Program-made: the position numbers and the translations under genes | Notes under the pieces: generated by a model | Database searches by the model: none | Told to the model about the DNA's origin: nothing | What the model saw: the letters and a program-made list of their open reading frames with translations, nothing else | Assembly (NCBI RefSeq): GCF_001188955.3 | Contig: NZ_JPRF03000001.1 | Coordinates: forward strand, 186,001-250,000 | Source: Kitasatospora aureofaciens | GTDB lineage: Bacteria > Actinomycetota > Actinomycetes > Streptomycetales > Streptomycetaceae | Direction of reading: 5' to 3' | Length of the DNA stretch: 64,000 nucleotides | Shown here: positions 1 to 8,534 of the stretch, in pieces | Layout of the letters: each line of letters begins with the position of its first letter | How positions within the stretch are numbered: position 1 is the stretch's first letter

Positions 1-845
1 GGGACGAGCTTCGCGAGCAGCTCGGCATTGGACGGGCCGCCGGCCGCGGGCGCGGGGGGCGGGGAGTCGCCGGGCCTCGGCGCGTCCTTGACCGGGGCGA
101 GCGCGGCGAAGACCCGGTCCCAGGCGGGGTCGGTCACCAGCTCCGTCAGTCGGGTGGAGTCGGCCACCGGCGGCTCCGGCCGGTTGGCCGTGGCCGGTTG
201 CCCGTTGTACTCGGTGAACGAGACCCGGCGGCCGTCCGGGGCCGCCCAGGTGACCCGCCACTCGCGGCCGTCCTTGGCGTTCTGGTTGCGCAGCTTGTCG
301 ATCACCAGCACGGAGCCGTCCGGCCGGACCGTCCGGTCGCAGGCGTCCTGCGGCGTCTGGAACCCGTCCGTGCAGACCGCGCCCGCGTCGGGCCGCAGGT
401 TGGTCCGCTCCACCGAGAACTCGACGATGCTCGCCCCGGCCCCGTCGTCGAACAGCAGGGTGGCGCCGGTCGTGTGCCCGCTGAGCTTCTCCGGGCCGTC
501 GGTGTTGAGCTCCTGCACCGTGCCCTTCGGCAGCAGGCCGGTGATCAGGGTGACGAAGTCCCGCGTCGACATCTCTGGTCGGTCCGGATCCGGCTGGGCG
601 GCAGGCCCGGTGGGCCCGAGCGGGCGCCCGCCGAGCGCGGTGAAGCCGCCGGCCCCGGCCAGCACCAGTACGGCGAGCGCGCTCGCAACGACGGCGCGTC
701 GCCGGCGGCGTCGCCGGCGGCCGCGCTGCTCGGCCTGGGCGGCGAGGGTGTGCCGGACCGGTTCGGGGGCCAGCTCGGCGGCGCCGCGCAGGGCGCGGGC
801 GAAGCCGTCGGTGAACGCGTCGGCGAACTCGTCGTCAGTGGGCAT
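1..845 (-). CDS. Membrane protein encoded with the ECF sigma factor (3' end outside window)
   Basis: The reading frame is open from an ATG at 845 to the window edge, so only about 280 N-terminal residues are seen. Residues 1-40 are soluble, residues 43-50 are a run of arginines, and residues 51-70 form one hydrophobic segment, giving a single-pass type II protein with a large outside domain. The start overlaps the sigma-factor stop (835) by 11 bp, so the two are translationally coupled. Such partners of SigE-family sigma factors often act as anti-sigma or sensor proteins, but I see no zinc-binding anti-sigma motif, so that role is inference only. Confidence 0.75.
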   Translation of the reverse strand, partial: MPTDDEFADAFTDGFARALRGAAELAPEPVRHTLAAQAEQRGRRRRRRRRAVVASALAVLVLAGAGGFTALGGRPLGPTGPAAQPDPDRPEMSTRDFVTLITGLLPKGTVQELNTDGPEKLSGHTTGATLLFDDGAGASIVEFSVERTNLRPDAGAVCTDGFQTPQDACDRTVRPDGSVLVIDKLRNQNAKDGREWRVTWAAPDGRRVSFTEYNGQPATANRPEPPVADSTRLTELVTDPAWDRVFAALAPVKDAPRPGDSPPPAPAAGGPSNAELLAKLV

Positions 846-1431
846 GGCGCAGCACCGCCTTCTCGGAGGAGGGGTTGGGCCCGCTGGTGGCGTCTTCCCC
901 GGTCGTTCCCGGGGAGCCGCCGAAGGCCGTTTCGATGTCGTCGCCCAGCACCGCGCGCAGCCGGGCGAGGGCCCGGCGGCAGCGGGTGCGGACGGCGGTG
1001 CCGCTCAGCCGCAGGGCGGCGGCCGTCTCCTCGACGCTGCGGTCCTCCCAGAAGCGGAGCACCAGCACGGCGCGGTCCGGCGCCGGGAGTTCGGCGAGGG
1101 CGCGCAGCAGCGTCAGCCGCAGGGCCGGGTCCGGGTCGTGCACGCCGACCTCGGGGAACTCGTCGGTGACGCGCTCGGAGGCACTGCGCTTGCGCCGGTA
1201 CGACAGGAAGGTGTTGACCAGCACGGTCTGTGCGTAGCCGCTGGGGTTGTCCAGCCGGGAAATCTTCCGCCACTTGAGATAGACCCGGCCGAGTGCCTCC
1301 TGCACGAGGTCCTCGGCGAGGTGGGAGTCACCGCCGGTGAGCAGGAAGGCGGTGCGCAGCAGGTGCCGGGCCCGGGAGGCGACGAAGTCCGGGAACTCCG
1401 GCCAGGGCGGTTCGGCCGATTCTTGATCCAT
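835..1431 (-). CDS. SigE-family ECF RNA polymerase sigma factor
   Basis: A 198-residue protein with the two ECF domains: sigma region 2 at about residues 15-80 (a DLVQEAL-type core-binding helix followed by a WRKISRLDNPSGYAQTVL-like stretch) and region 4 at about 105-160 (ALAELPAPDRAVLVLRFWED, then a helix-turn-helix). The length and the LVNTFLSYRRKR segment fit the actinobacterial SigE family. It would direct RNA polymerase to a small regulon. The downstream membrane protein overlaps it and is the natural candidate for its regulator. The C-terminal 30 residues are low-complexity. Start ATG at 1431; the next gene upstream (PAP2) is on the same strand 49 bp away. Confidence 0.9.
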   Translation of the reverse strand: MDQESAEPPWPEFPDFVASRARHLLRTAFLLTGGDSHLAEDLVQEALGRVYLKWRKISRLDNPSGYAQTVLVNTFLSYRRKRSASERVTDEFPEVGVHDPDPALRLTLLRALAELPAPDRAVLVLRFWEDRSVEETAAALRLSGTAVRTRCRRALARLRAVLGDDIETAFGGSPGTTGEDATSGPNPSSEKAVLRHAH

Positions 1432-1480
1432 ACCTAGGTAACGCGGTGGGGTCGGGGTGGTGTGACAGTCCGGGCGCCGA

Positions 1481-2170
1481 TCATTGTGCGGAACGGCTCG
1501 CCCGGGCCACCCCGCGGGCTGCCGCCGTACCCAGGGCGAGCCAGGCGGTGGCGAGCAGCCAGCCGCCGAGGACGTCCAGCGGCCAGTGCACCCCGAGGTA
1601 GATGCGGCTGAGGCCGACCGCGGCCGCGAAGACGACGGCGATCACGGTGGCGGCCCGGGCCGCTGCCGGACGGGCCCGGGCGACGGACAGGGCGAGCAGG
1701 CCGGCGCAGACCGCCGAGGTGAAGGAGTGCCCGGAGGGGAAGGAGAAGCCGGAAGCGTCGGTCGCCCAGTCCAGGCGCGGCGGGCGGGGGCGGGCGAAGA
1801 GCTGCATCAGCCCTGCACGCAGGAGTTGACCCAGGAGCAGCCACAGCACCGGGGCGAGGAGCAGCACCACCGCCCGGCGTGGCGGGCGGGGTTCGGCCAG
1901 GGCCAGGAGCGCGACGGCGCCCGCGGCCAGGGCCAGCAGGTAGGGCACCGTGCCGGAGCCGAGCGAGGTGATCACCACGGCCACCGTCCGGGCGGCGGAC
2001 GGCCGGTGGGCGGCGGACCAGTCGTCGGCGTCCCGCTCGAAGCCGAACGGTGCCCAGCTCTGCTCGGCCAGTAGCGCGGCCAGGGCCGCGAACAGGACGA
2101 GTGCGAGGCCGGCCGCCAACTGCCACCGGTGCGGGCGGTCGGACGCGGGGGCCTTGGGTGGGTGGCTCAC
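1481..2170 (-). CDS. PAP2-family membrane phosphatase
   Basis: A 229-residue integral membrane protein with about five to six transmembrane segments. The phosphatase signature is present: ARPRP at about 127-131 (motif 1), PSGH at 145-148 (motif 2) and SR at 188-189 followed by HWPLD with His 195 (motif 3). Family members remove phosphate from lipid phosphates such as phosphatidic acid or undecaprenyl pyrophosphate at the outer membrane face; the substrate here cannot be told. It reads toward the sigma factor on the same strand, but the spacing does not show they share a transcript. Confidence 0.9.
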   Translation of the reverse strand: MSHPPKAPASDRPHRWQLAAGLALVLFAALAALLAEQSWAPFGFERDADDWSAAHRPSAARTVAVVITSLGSGTVPYLLALAAGAVALLALAEPRPPRRAVVLLLAPVLWLLLGQLLRAGLMQLFARPRPPRLDWATDASGFSFPSGHSFTSAVCAGLLALSVARARPAAARAATVIAVVFAAAVGLSRIYLGVHWPLDVLGGWLLATAWLALGTAAARGVARASRSAQ

Positions 2171-2278
2171 TACGGCGTGTGCCCTTCCTCGGAAGGTGCG
2201 GTCGGATTGCCGCTCCCATACTGGGGGGTCACGGCGTTCGGCCCGTACCCAACCGCACCGCCGTCCGCGGTCGGGCGG

Positions 2279-2710
2279 TCAGTTGCCGCCCGTCGGGCGG
2301 AACATGCCGATCGAATCGTGGTGGGCGGTGTCCCTGAAGCCGAACCGCTCGTAGAGGACGCGCGCGGGCCCGTCCGCGATCAGCGAGACGTAGGCGGTCG
2401 CGGGTGCCCGGCGGTCGAGTTCCTCGGTGAGTGCGGCCATGATGCGCTTGCCGAGGCCCTTGCCCTGGTGCGCCGGGTGCACGCAGATGTCGACGATCTG
2501 GAACGCGGTGCCGCCGTCGCCGATGATCCGCCCCATGCCGATCGGCTCGCCCTCGTGGTGCAGTACCACTCCGTGCCAGGTGTTGGGGAGGCCGAGGGCG
2601 ACCGCCTCGGGCGTCCGGTCGGAGAGGCCGGCATCGGTGCGCAGGCGGCGGAAGACGTCGACGGCGGGGACGCCCGGGCGCAGTTCGTAAGGGTCAGTGA
2701 CGCTTTGCAT
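2279..2710 (-). CDS. GNAT-family N-acetyltransferase
   Basis: A 143-residue single-domain acetyltransferase. The acetyl-CoA pyrophosphate-binding motif is visible as VHPAHQGKGLGKRIM (about residues 83-97), and the C-terminal ADGPARVLYERFGF segment is the usual beta6-beta7 region. Substrate unknown. The start ATG at 2710 lies a few bases from a divergent small ORF. No operon partner. Confidence 0.88.
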   Translation of the reverse strand: MQSVTDPYELRPGVPAVDVFRRLRTDAGLSDRTPEAVALGLPNTWHGVVLHHEGEPIGMGRIIGDGGTAFQIVDICVHPAHQGKGLGKRIMAALTEELDRRAPATAYVSLIADGPARVLYERFGFRDTAHHDSIGMFRPTGGN

Positions 2711-2717
2711 ACATTAC

Positions 2718-2873
2718 ATGCTACAGGTGGCGGACTCCGGGCCGGCGGCGGGGCTCGTCGAACATGCCCTCGACGACTTCTCCCCACCGAACGGCGAGCA
2801 CCTGCCGCTGGAGCAGGCGGCCGAACGGACCCGGGCCTTCGTCAGTTCTGCGCCGGACGGCGGCATGCACTGA
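2718..2873 (+). CDS. Small unrecognised ORF (51 aa), possible gene remnant
   Basis: An ATG-started frame of 51 residues, acidic in the middle (EHALDDFSPPNGEHLPLEQ), beginning 7 bp from the divergent GNAT start. I recognise no family and there is no convincing ribosome-binding site in the 7-bp gap, so it may be the C-terminal stump of a lost gene or non-coding. Confidence 0.2.
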   Translation: MLQVADSGPAAGLVEHALDDFSPPNGEHLPLEQAAERTRAFVSSAPDGGMH

Positions 2874-2972
2874 CCCGCGCTCCCGGGACCTCCGAGGAGA
2901 GTCCGAATCGACCAGTCGTACCATTGCCGACCTGTGGGTTTGCCGAGGCGAGGCGAGGAGAGGGCGGGCGGG

Positions 2973-3893
2973 GTGGTCAGGAGCGAGTGGGCGGCCGGGC
3001 TCGGGCGGCTGGTGGGGGCGGCGGCCGAACTGGGGGAGGCCGGGCGGCAGGCCGTGCTGCGGGGCGGGCGGTCGGCCGCAGGTGGGCGGTGGGCGCTCGC
3101 GGCGCTCGGCTCCGTCGCGCCGCCGCAGGTGCCCGTCAGTGAGCCGTGGAAGCTGTCGCTGGGCATGCTGATCGGCCGTCACCCCAGGACGCCGGGGGTG
3201 GTGCACAAGCTGCTGGGGCTGCTCGACGGCTACGGGGCGGTGCACCTGGGGCCGTCGAAGGTCGGTTTCGACGGTGAGGAGGTGGAGTGGGACAAGGTCG
3301 TCGAGGTCCGTACCCGCAACGCCTTCGAGGTGCTGACCACCAGCGCCCTGGAGCAGGACGTGGACCGGATCCGCGAGTTCCTCCCGCCGCTGCCCGGCCG
3401 CAAGTGGGCCGTCACCAGGGCCGGTGAGGCGCTGGCCACCGTGGTCCTCGCGGCGCTCGAACGCGGCTCGGTCGACCAGCGGCTGGACGAGCTGACCGTA
3501 CCGGCCCAGATCGTCCACCGCGGTCTGCTCGGTCGGCCGCGCACCCTGGACGCGGGCTGCTTCGCCGCGGCCACGCTGGTGATCGTGGGCCAGGCCCGGG
3601 AGAGCCTGATCGCGACGGCCCGGCAGCGCGGCATCCCGGTCCGGCCGGCCGCGGCCGCGGCGGAGGACGACCGGGCGGAGCACGTCGCGGTGCTGCGCGA
3701 GCGCACCGACGCCGTCGCCCGGCTGCTGAGCCGGATCGAGCGGAGCGACCCGGACGCGGCAGAGACGGCGGACGAGGCGGAGGAGGCGGAGACGGCGGAC
3801 GAGGCGGGGACGTCGGCCGCACCGCCGCAGCTCTCGCTCGCCAAGGCGCCGCTCGACCGCGGTCCGGTCGACCACGAGGTCCGAAGGGCCTGA
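2973..3893 (+). CDS. Conserved hypothetical protein
   Basis: About 306 residues from a GTG at 2973, chosen because a purine-rich GAGGAGAGG lies upstream; an in-frame GTG at 2934 has no such site. The middle part (WKLSLGMLIGRHPRTPGVV, then GKVHLGPSKVGFDGEE-like strands and an EVEWDKVVEVRTR segment) looks like a folded beta-rich domain, followed by a helical region and an acidic, Ala/Glu-rich tail with a repeated AETADEAEE pattern at about 265-285. No catalytic motif, signal peptide or membrane segment. It is followed 10 bp later by an AraC-type regulator on the same strand, so they probably share a transcript. Function not recognised. Confidence 0.75.
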   Translation: MVRSEWAAGLGRLVGAAAELGEAGRQAVLRGGRSAAGGRWALAALGSVAPPQVPVSEPWKLSLGMLIGRHPRTPGVVHKLLGLLDGYGAVHLGPSKVGFDGEEVEWDKVVEVRTRNAFEVLTTSALEQDVDRIREFLPPLPGRKWAVTRAGEALATVVLAALERGSVDQRLDELTVPAQIVHRGLLGRPRTLDAGCFAAATLVIVGQARESLIATARQRGIPVRPAAAAAEDDRAEHVAVLRERTDAVARLLSRIERSDPDAAETADEAEEAETADEAGTSAAPPQLSLAKAPLDRGPVDHEVRRA

Positions 3894-3903
3894 AGGGGCA
3901 GAA

Positions 3904-4929
3904 GTGGCTGCAGGATTGGCGACGGTGTTCCGCGGCGAGGAACTGCCCGCGGAGGAACGCTTCGACTGCTGGCGGGAGTTGCTGGAGCGGACGCGGGCCT
4001 GCGACGCGACCAGCGCGCACGCCGGTGACTTCCGGGCGGAGCTGAGGCGATCCGAGCTGGGGGAGGTGGTGCTCCTCGGGACGTCCTTCCCCTCGGTGCG
4101 GTTCCGGCGCACCGAGCGCATGGTGCGGCGATCGGACGAGGGCGTCCTCCACCTGTCGTTCCTCCAGGAGGGCACCATGACGCTGACCCGCGGCGCCGGT
4201 CGGACGGAGACGCTTCGACCGGGCGACCTGCACCTGGTGGACAGCTCGACCCCGTACGACCTGCGGACCTTTGGCGGCCCCACCGCCGGTCGGGCGGAGC
4301 CCCGGGTCTCCGGGGTGGGCATCGACTTCCCCGCCGCCCTGCTGCCGCTGCCCCCGCACCGGCTGCGCGGCCTGCTCGGCCGCGCGTTCTCCGCGCGGGC
4401 GGGCTCGGCGGCGCTGCTGTCGGAGTTCCTGCTCGGGCTGGACCGGCAGGCCGCCGCCCTGGGGCCGGCCGAGGCGGCCCGGTTGGGGACGGTCGTGCTG
4501 GACCTGGTCGCCGCCTGGCTGGCCCGGGAGCTGGACGCCGAGGGGGCGGTGCCGGACGACACCCGGCAGCGGGCCCTGGTGGAGGGCGTACGGGCCTTCG
4601 TCCGGCGCAACCTGCACGACCCCGAGCTGTCGCCCGCCACGATCGCGGCCGCGCACCACGTCTCCGTCAGTCATCTGCACCGGGTGTTCACCCGGCAGTC
4701 GGCGGGGGAGACGGTCGCCGCCTGGATCCGCGGCCAGCGGCTGGAACGCGCGCGCCGCGACCTCGCCGACCCGGCGCAGCGCGCCACCCCGATCCACGCG
4801 GTCGCCGCCCGCTGGGGCATCCCGCGGGCCGACGACTTCAGCCGCTCCTTCCGGGCCGCGTACGGGCTCCCGCCCCGTGAGTACCGGCACCGGGAACTGG
4901 CCGCAATCGCCGGGCAGGCCGGCAAGTAG
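3904..4929 (+). CDS. AraC-family transcriptional regulator
   Basis: A 341-residue protein from a GTG at 3904. The N-terminal half (about 10-200) is a cupin-like AraC-binding domain containing FLQEGTMTLTRGAGRTETLRPGD-type strands. The C-terminal 105 residues hold the double helix-turn-helix: the first around ATIAAAHHVSVSHLHRVFTR and the second around IHAVAARWGIPRADDFSRSF, ending in the typical YGLPPREYR signature. It likely controls a nearby or remote gene in response to a small molecule. It sits 10 bp after the preceding hypothetical gene. Confidence 0.9.
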   Translation: MAAGLATVFRGEELPAEERFDCWRELLERTRACDATSAHAGDFRAELRRSELGEVVLLGTSFPSVRFRRTERMVRRSDEGVLHLSFLQEGTMTLTRGAGRTETLRPGDLHLVDSSTPYDLRTFGGPTAGRAEPRVSGVGIDFPAALLPLPPHRLRGLLGRAFSARAGSAALLSEFLLGLDRQAAALGPAEAARLGTVVLDLVAAWLARELDAEGAVPDDTRQRALVEGVRAFVRRNLHDPELSPATIAAAHHVSVSHLHRVFTRQSAGETVAAWIRGQRLERARRDLADPAQRATPIHAVAARWGIPRADDFSRSFRAAYGLPPREYRHRELAAIAGQAGK

Positions 4930-5134
4930 CCGCCGGGGGCCCGGTCCCGGCCCGGTGCCGGACCGGTCGTAGCCCGAGCAGCGCAAGAGCGTCGGCTCAA
5001 CTTCCAGGGGAAAACGAGGTTTGGCGTTCCTCGGTGACCGCCGTCCTGCTCGCCGCGGTCACCGCGACCGCCGACTTGCTGAACGCGCCCGCGCACCGGC
5101 CGTCCGGCGCGCGGGGTTCACCGGTTGGAGCGGG

Positions 5135-5752
5135 TCAGGCCGGGCGGGTGGCGGCCAGCAGGGACCGCAGCAGCGGCAGCAGTTCCTCGGGGTCGGCCGC
5201 CGCCAGGTCCTCGAACGCCCCGCTGGAGCGGGCCAGGACGATCCCGGTGAAGGCGGCCACCGCCAGCTCGGCCCGTAGCCCGGGCCGGTCCACCTGCTCG
5301 GCCACGAAGCGGTCGTGCAGCGGTCGCACCATCCGCTCGTGAAGGTAGGCGCGGCCGGCCTGCTGCACCTCGGTGTTGTCCTCGGGCAGCACCGCGGCCT
5401 GGAAGGACGGGCCGGGGCCGCGCCGGGCGAGCCGTACCAGCAGGCTGCGAAGCCGCTCCTCCTCCAGCAGGTCGGCCGGCACCTCGTCGCCCAGCTCGAC
5501 CTGGAGGGTGGCCAGGTAGAGCTGGGTCTTGCCGCCGAAGTAGCGGGCGATCAACGATGCGTCCACGCCGGCGCGTTCGCCGATCTCGCGGGTGGTGGTG
5601 CGGGCGAAGCCGCGCTCGGCGAAGAGTTCCACCGCCGCCCGGATCAGCAGTTCCCGGCTGCGGGCGGCGTCCCGGCGCCGGGGCGCCGCGGGATCCGCGC
5701 AGTCGTCGGTTCCGGCGGGGGACCCGTCGGCCCCGGCGGTCGCGGCGGTCAC
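5135..5752 (-). CDS. TetR-family regulator of the adjoining MFS exporter
   Basis: 205 residues from a GTG at 5752. The N-terminal helix-turn-helix is at about 52-72 (TTREIGERAGVDASLIARYFGGKTQ is the recognised region), preceded by the usual LLIRAAVELFAERGF helix; the C-terminal two thirds is a ligand-binding helical domain. The start overlaps the MFS stop as GTGA (5749-5752), so the regulator is translated together with the pump it probably represses. Its likely operator is the four-unit palindrome array upstream of the pump. Much longer frames reading through this region are shadows of the MFS gene. Confidence 0.9.
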   Translation of the reverse strand: MTAATAGADGSPAGTDDCADPAAPRRRDAARSRELLIRAAVELFAERGFARTTTREIGERAGVDASLIARYFGGKTQLYLATLQVELGDEVPADLLEEERLRSLLVRLARRGPGPSFQAAVLPEDNTEVQQAGRAYLHERMVRPLHDRFVAEQVDRPGLRAELAVAAFTGIVLARSSGAFEDLAAADPEELLPLLRSLLAATRPA

Positions 5753-7257
5753 CGGTCCGTCCCCGCCCGCACCACGGGGACCTCGCTCTCGCCGGCCACG
5801 CCGTCGGCGATGCTCTCTTCCACCATCAGCTCCTCGTCGACCCGCGCACCCTCCCGGGCGGCGGCCGCGGCACTGAACCGCGGCAGGACGATCGTAATCA
5901 GGCCGACCGCCACCCACACCGCGCAGGAGATCAGCGCCGCGTCCCGGTAGCCGCTGTCGGTGGGCAGCAGCCGCCCCGGGGCGGTGTGCGCCTGGAGGAC
6001 GGCACCGCACAGCGCGCTGCCGGTGGAGTAGCCGATGGTGCGCAGCAGTTGGTTGAAGCTGACGGCGCTGCCGACCTCGTTCGCGGGCACCGCGGCGACG
6101 ATCAGTCCGGGCATCACGGCGAAGGTGCAGCCGACGCCGAGTCCGGCGATGCCCATCACCACCAGGTGCCCCCACAGGTGGTCACGGGAGAGGAGGAAGA
6201 ACAGCACCGAGCCGAGCGAGACGGCGCAGCCGATCGGCAGGACCAGGGCGGAGGAGGTGCGCCGGGTGAGGACCGGGACGAGCTTGCTGGACAGCAGGCT
6301 GGCTCCCGAGAAGGGCAGCAGTACCAGCCCGGCGACCACGACGGAGGCGCCCAGGCCGTAGCCGGTGCTGGTCGGGGTCTGGACGTAGCGGATGACCAGT
6401 GAGATCAGCAGGTACATCCCGACGCCCGCGACCAGGCCGGCCACGTCGGCGGTCAGCACCACGGGGTTCCTGAGGCTGCGCAGGTCGATCAGCGGGTGGG
6501 CGGTGCGCAGTTCGTGCCGCACCCAGCCGGCGAGCAGCAGCAGCGAGACGGCCGCCACGGCCCACAGCCGCCCGCTGCCCCAGCCCCAGCTCTCGCCCTC
6601 GCTGAGCGCCAGCAGCAGTCCGATCAGGGCGAGGCTCAGCAGCGCGGTGCCGGGAACGTCCAGCGGCCGCCGCTCGCGGTCCTCGGCCTCGGGCAGTACG
6701 AGCGCGGCCAGTAGCAGCGCCAGGCCGCTGATCACGGCGCCGAACCAGAAGCCCGCGTGGAGGCCGAAGGACTGGGAGATCAGCCCGGTGATCGGGTAGC
6801 CGAGGCCGACGCCGGCCACGGTGGTGATGGAGAGCAGCGCGACCGCCGAGCGGGAGGCCGCGGCCGGAAGCGCCTCCCGCGCGGTGGCGATGGCCAGCGG
6901 GGTCAGGCCCACCCCGACGCCCTGGAGCGCCCGGCCGGCGATCAGCCACCAGAAGCCGAGCGGCAGTGCGGCCAGCACACTGCCGAGCACCACCAGGGCG
7001 GCGGCGGCCAGGGTGACCCTACGGCGGTCGGGCCCGTCGCCGAGGCGGCCCAGCACCGGGGTGGCGACCGCACCGACCAGCATCGTGATGGTCAGCGACC
7101 ACTGGGCCTCGGCGAGCGAGACGTGGTCGACGGTGGCGATGGTCGGGATCATCGGTGCGCCGAGGCTGCTGATCACCGCCACCACGGCGCTGAGGAAGAC
7201 CAGTACGGGCACCAGCGCCCGCTCACGCCGCGTCGACAGGCCCGTTGGGGTCTCCAT
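5749..7257 (-). CDS. MFS drug/metabolite exporter (EmrB/QacA type)
   Basis: 502 residues with about 14 hydrophobic segments, as in the DHA2 drug:H+ antiporter branch. The motif-A-like loop GRLGDGPDRRRV lies between segments 2 and 3 (about residues 70-82), and a GYPITGLISQ-like segment follows further on. I chose ATG 7257 because AAAGGGGGG precedes it at the right distance; an upstream GTG at 7281 would put that site inside the gene. Gene order mfs-tetR with a GTGA overlap is the usual self-regulated efflux operon. The C-terminal 40 residues are soluble. Confidence 0.92.
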   Translation of the reverse strand: METPTGLSTRRERALVPVLVFLSAVVAVISSLGAPMIPTIATVDHVSLAEAQWSLTITMLVGAVATPVLGRLGDGPDRRRVTLAAAALVVLGSVLAALPLGFWWLIAGRALQGVGVGLTPLAIATAREALPAAASRSAVALLSITTVAGVGLGYPITGLISQSFGLHAGFWFGAVISGLALLLAALVLPEAEDRERRPLDVPGTALLSLALIGLLLALSEGESWGWGSGRLWAVAAVSLLLLAGWVRHELRTAHPLIDLRSLRNPVVLTADVAGLVAGVGMYLLISLVIRYVQTPTSTGYGLGASVVVAGLVLLPFSGASLLSSKLVPVLTRRTSSALVLPIGCAVSLGSVLFFLLSRDHLWGHLVVMGIAGLGVGCTFAVMPGLIVAAVPANEVGSAVSFNQLLRTIGYSTGSALCGAVLQAHTAPGRLLPTDSGYRDAALISCAVWVAVGLITIVLPRFSAAAAAREGARVDEELMVEESIADGVAGESEVPVVRAGTDR

Positions 7258-7346
7258 GGACGCGCCCCCCTTTGTGGTCACAGTTCGAGAGTCCGAACCG
7301 GGGAGGGAACGCCCAGCCCGGCCACCCCGGGGCGCAGTGGCCGAGG

Positions 7347-7394
7347 GATGTCATCAAGCGATGTCATCGAGTGATGTCTTCAGATGATGACATG
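7347..7394. promoter_or_regulatory. Array of four GATGNCATC-type palindromes at 13-bp spacing
   Basis: Four 9-bp units start at 7347, 7360, 7373 and 7386: GATGTCATC, GATGTCATC, GATGTCTTC and GATGACATG. Each is a palindrome (or near one) around one central base, and the spacing is exactly 13 bp. The array is 90 bp upstream of the MFS start, the expected place for the TetR-type repressor encoded at the end of that operon to bind. Confidence 0.7.
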
Positions 7395-7457
7395 CCGGTC
7401 GACCCGGCGGGAGCCGGGTCGACCGTGGCGTTCTTCACGTCGGAGGGGCCGCGGGCG

Positions 7458-7625
7458 TCAGCGGCGCCCGAACAGTCGTCCGAGCCAGCTCCCGGACGCC
7501 TGCTCCTTCGGCGGGCAGGAGCACCGCTGGGACCGGGGGATCCCGGCCAGCACCTGTTCGACGTGCATCCCGCACCCGGAGTAGGTCGGCTTCCCGCAGG
7601 TACGGCAGGCGATTCGGCGGCACAT
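7458..7625 (-). CDS. Small Cys-rich protein (55 aa)
   Basis: A short protein with six cysteines (positions 2, 7, 10, 18, 35, 37) and a histidine at 21, arranged as CxxxxCxxC, GCGMH and CSC, which suggests a bound metal such as zinc. The start ATG 7625 has AAGGGAG 8 bases upstream; a longer in-frame reading would bury this site. The C-terminus is basic (GRLFGRR). Proteins of this pattern are widespread in streptomycetes but have no assigned function as far as I know. It may relate to the ATAC-N8-GTAT element in its own promoter region. Confidence 0.82.
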   Translation of the reverse strand: MCRRIACRTCGKPTYSGCGMHVEQVLAGIPRSQRCSCPPKEQASGSWLGRLFGRR

Positions 7626-7675
7626 GCCGCGCTCCCTTCTCAAGGCCCCCCGGTGAATGGGTTGACCCGCCAAAT

Positions 7676-7691
7676 ATACCCCTACCCGTAT
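7676..7691. promoter_or_regulatory. ATAC-N8-GTAT element with C-rich centre, in the promoter of the Cys-rich peptide
   Basis: ATACCCCTACCCGTAT overlaps a TATATT sequence (minus strand, 7678-7673) that could be the -10 box of the Cys-rich gene. Flanking ATAC/GTAT arms with a G/C tract resemble metal-sensor (CsoR-type) sites, but the centre is not palindromic, so this is only a suggestion. Confidence 0.3.
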
Positions 7692-7820
7692 TCGAACTGC
7701 GGCGATCTAGCCCCGACGCGGCCCGCGATCCGACCGCGGGCCGCCGCTCCCCGCCGCTCCGACAGCGGCCGACACCACCGCCACTAGCCCCGGACCGGGT
7801 CGAACTGGTCGAATCGTCCC

Positions 7821-8534
7821 GTGGACACAACGCACGAAGAGGACCGGGGCACCCCGGTCGGCCGCCGGGTGGTGCTCGGGCTGCTCGGACTCGGGGCGGC
7901 CGGCGTGGCCGCCGGACCGTTCCTGCAACGGCTGGAATCCGGGCTGGCGGAACGGGACCCGAGCGGCCTGACCGGGCTGCTGCCCGGCAACAACGGCTTC
8001 CGGTACTACTCGGTGGTGACCTCCGTCCCCGAGCGGGACGCGACGAACTACACCCTCACCGTGGACGGCCTGGTGGAGCGCCCCGCCACCCACCGGCTGG
8101 CCGACCTCCAGGCCATGCCGCAGCGCCGGCTGGTCAAGGACGTCCAGTGCGTCACCGGCTGGCGAGTGCCGGACACCCCCTTCGAGGGAGTGCCGCTGGC
8201 CCATCTGCTCGACACCGCCGGGGTGCAGCCGGGCGCCAAGGCCGTGCGCTTCAGCTGCTTCGACGGCGCGTACACCGAGAGCCTCACCCTCGACCAGGCC
8301 CGGCGGGACGACGTGCTGGTCGCGCTGAGCCTCCAGGACAAACCGATCACCCACGACCACGGCGGGCCGGTGCGGCTCTACGTCGCGCCGATGTACTTCT
8401 ACAAGTCCGCGAAGTGGCTCTCGGGCATCACCGTGACGGACGAGGTTCAGCCCGGTTACTGGGAGGGCAACGGTTACGACGTCGACGCCTGGGTCGGCCG
8501 GTCGAACGGGCGGGTCGATGCGCCGACGAGCTGA
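7821..8534 (+). CDS. Molybdopterin-dependent oxidoreductase (sulfite oxidase / MsrP type)
   Basis: 237 residues from a GTG at 7821. A twin-arginine followed by a hydrophobic stretch (GRRVVLGLLGLGAAGVAAG, about 14-32) marks a Tat-exported or membrane-anchored protein. The rest is the Oxidored_molyb fold; Cys 110 in DVQCVTGW is the expected molybdenum ligand, and SCFDGAYTESL and GGPVRLYVAPMYFYKSAKW are typical cofactor-binding stretches. It lacks the extra dimer domain of true sulfite oxidases. The next gene, a b-type cytochrome, overlaps it by 17 bp, so the pair probably forms a membrane-linked reductase or dehydrogenase, as in the MsrP-MsrQ arrangement. Substrate unknown. Confidence 0.9.
   Translation: MDTTHEEDRGTPVGRRVVLGLLGLGAAGVAAGPFLQRLESGLAERDPSGLTGLLPGNNGFRYYSVVTSVPERDATNYTLTVDGLVERPATHRLADLQAMPQRRLVKDVQCVTGWRVPDTPFEGVPLAHLLDTAGVQPGAKAVRFSCFDGAYTESLTLDQARRDDVLVALSLQDKPITHDHGGPVRLYVAPMYFYKSAKWLSGITVTDEVQPGYWEGNGYDVDAWVGRSNGRVDAPTS

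Noticed and set aside
5034..5342. A plus-strand frame beginning with a signal-peptide-like sequence
   Set aside because: It runs into the antisense of the tetR gene and has no ribosome site or family.
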